A stretch of DNA of 64,000 bases from Bradyrhizobium guangdongense. Lineage in GTDB: Bacteria; Pseudomonadota; Alphaproteobacteria; Rhizobiales; Xanthobacteraceae. The position numbers and the translations under genes were made by a program. The DNA lies in contig NZ_CP030051.1 in assembly GCF_004114975.1 (NCBI RefSeq), forward strand, positions 2,170,001 to 2,234,000. The letters are read 5' to 3'. The notes beneath the pieces are model-generated. The model saw nothing but the letters and a program-made list of their open reading frames with translations. It was not told where the DNA came from and ran no database searches. Below, piece by piece: positions 63,854-64,000 of this stretch; within the stretch, counting starts at the first letter, position 1, and every line of letters starts with the position of its first letter.

Positions 63854-64000
63854 ATGAAGAATACGATTGCCAGGCTCGCTGGCGCGTTGCTCGCGCTGAC
63901 GCTGTCCACCTCGCTTGCCGCAGCGCAAAGCAAGGTGACGATTGCGGTCGGTGGCGGCGCCTGCCTATGCTATTTGCCGACGGTGCTGGCCAAGCAACTC
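63854..64000 (+). CDS. ABC substrate-binding protein, N-terminus only (cut by window end)
   Basis: GGAGG lies 9 bases before ATG 63854. The 49 visible residues contain a signal peptide (IARLAGALLALTLSTSLAAA) followed by KVTIAVGGGACLCYLPTVLAKQL, which fits the start of an SsuA/NMT1-type binding protein. It probably serves the ATPase/permease at 61619-63222. Confidence 0.75.
   Translation, partial: MKNTIARLAGALLALTLSTSLAAAQSKVTIAVGGGACLCYLPTVLAKQL

Overview
The window reads as chromosomal DNA of a GC-rich alphaproteobacterium, most likely Bradyrhizobium or a close relative in the Nitrobacteraceae. This is inferred from three things. Codon use is strongly GC-biased. The ssrA gene is circularly permuted and two-piece, with the tag ANDNFAPVAQAA. 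Palindromic intergenic repeats of the kind common in that genus are present. I find no insertion sequence, prophage, CRISPR array, tRNA or rRNA. About 60 genes are supported, several in tightly overlapping operons.

Layout. 1-9.6 kb: the end of an MFS transporter, a PAS-GAF-GGDEF-EAL cyclic-di-GMP protein, a large autotransporter, and a TetR regulator divergent from a cytochrome P450 with a clear operator between them. 9.7-15 kb: a very large AsmA-like envelope protein, a DUF2336 protein and a small conserved-looking ORF. 15.3-22.5 kb: a RoxA/peroxidase-like di-heme cytochrome c, a SAM methyltransferase, a giant SAM-domain/adenylate cyclase/AAA/TPR protein and a small fatty acid hydroxylase. 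22.6-26.4 kb: a hybrid histidine kinase with a receiver-like N-terminus, translationally coupled to a KaiC-like double ATPase, and a small secreted protein. 26.6-32.9 kb: an acetyltransferase, feoAB, a DUF4169/ribbon-helix-helix pair, fumC, the ClpXP adaptor sspB and, beside it, the two-piece tmRNA.

32.9-44.6 kb is mostly core metabolism: a split chromate transporter, TctB-TctA, thyA-acetyltransferase-folA, hflK-hflC-DUF2065-degP, serB and miaA. 44.7-50.8 kb is a branched-chain amino acid region: a promoter, an Ile/Leu/Val-rich leader peptide, an attenuator, ilvB/I and ilvH, then a methyltransferase, an EamA and a LysE exporter, and ilvC with a strong terminator. 51-55.7 kb holds a short-chain dehydrogenase, a small LprI-like secreted protein, a heme-type membrane protein divergent from a TetR gene with two matching operators, and a membrane sulfatase-fold transferase. 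55.9-59 kb is an overlapping three-gene unit of a NEW3-type secreted protein and an ABC exporter. 59.1-64 kb carries two ABC import systems: an osmoprotectant/ergothioneine-type permease-binding-protein fusion with its ATPase, and an SsuBC/TauBC-type pair whose binding protein runs off the window end, with a cupin gene between.

The parts most worth a second look are the KaiC-like/hybrid kinase pair with a possible EcfG promoter, the sspB-ssrA neighbourhood, the ilv attenuator, the NEW3-ABC unit, and several well-formed palindromes at promoters. No wholly new system can be proven from sequence reading alone. All family names rest on motif recognition, not on searches.
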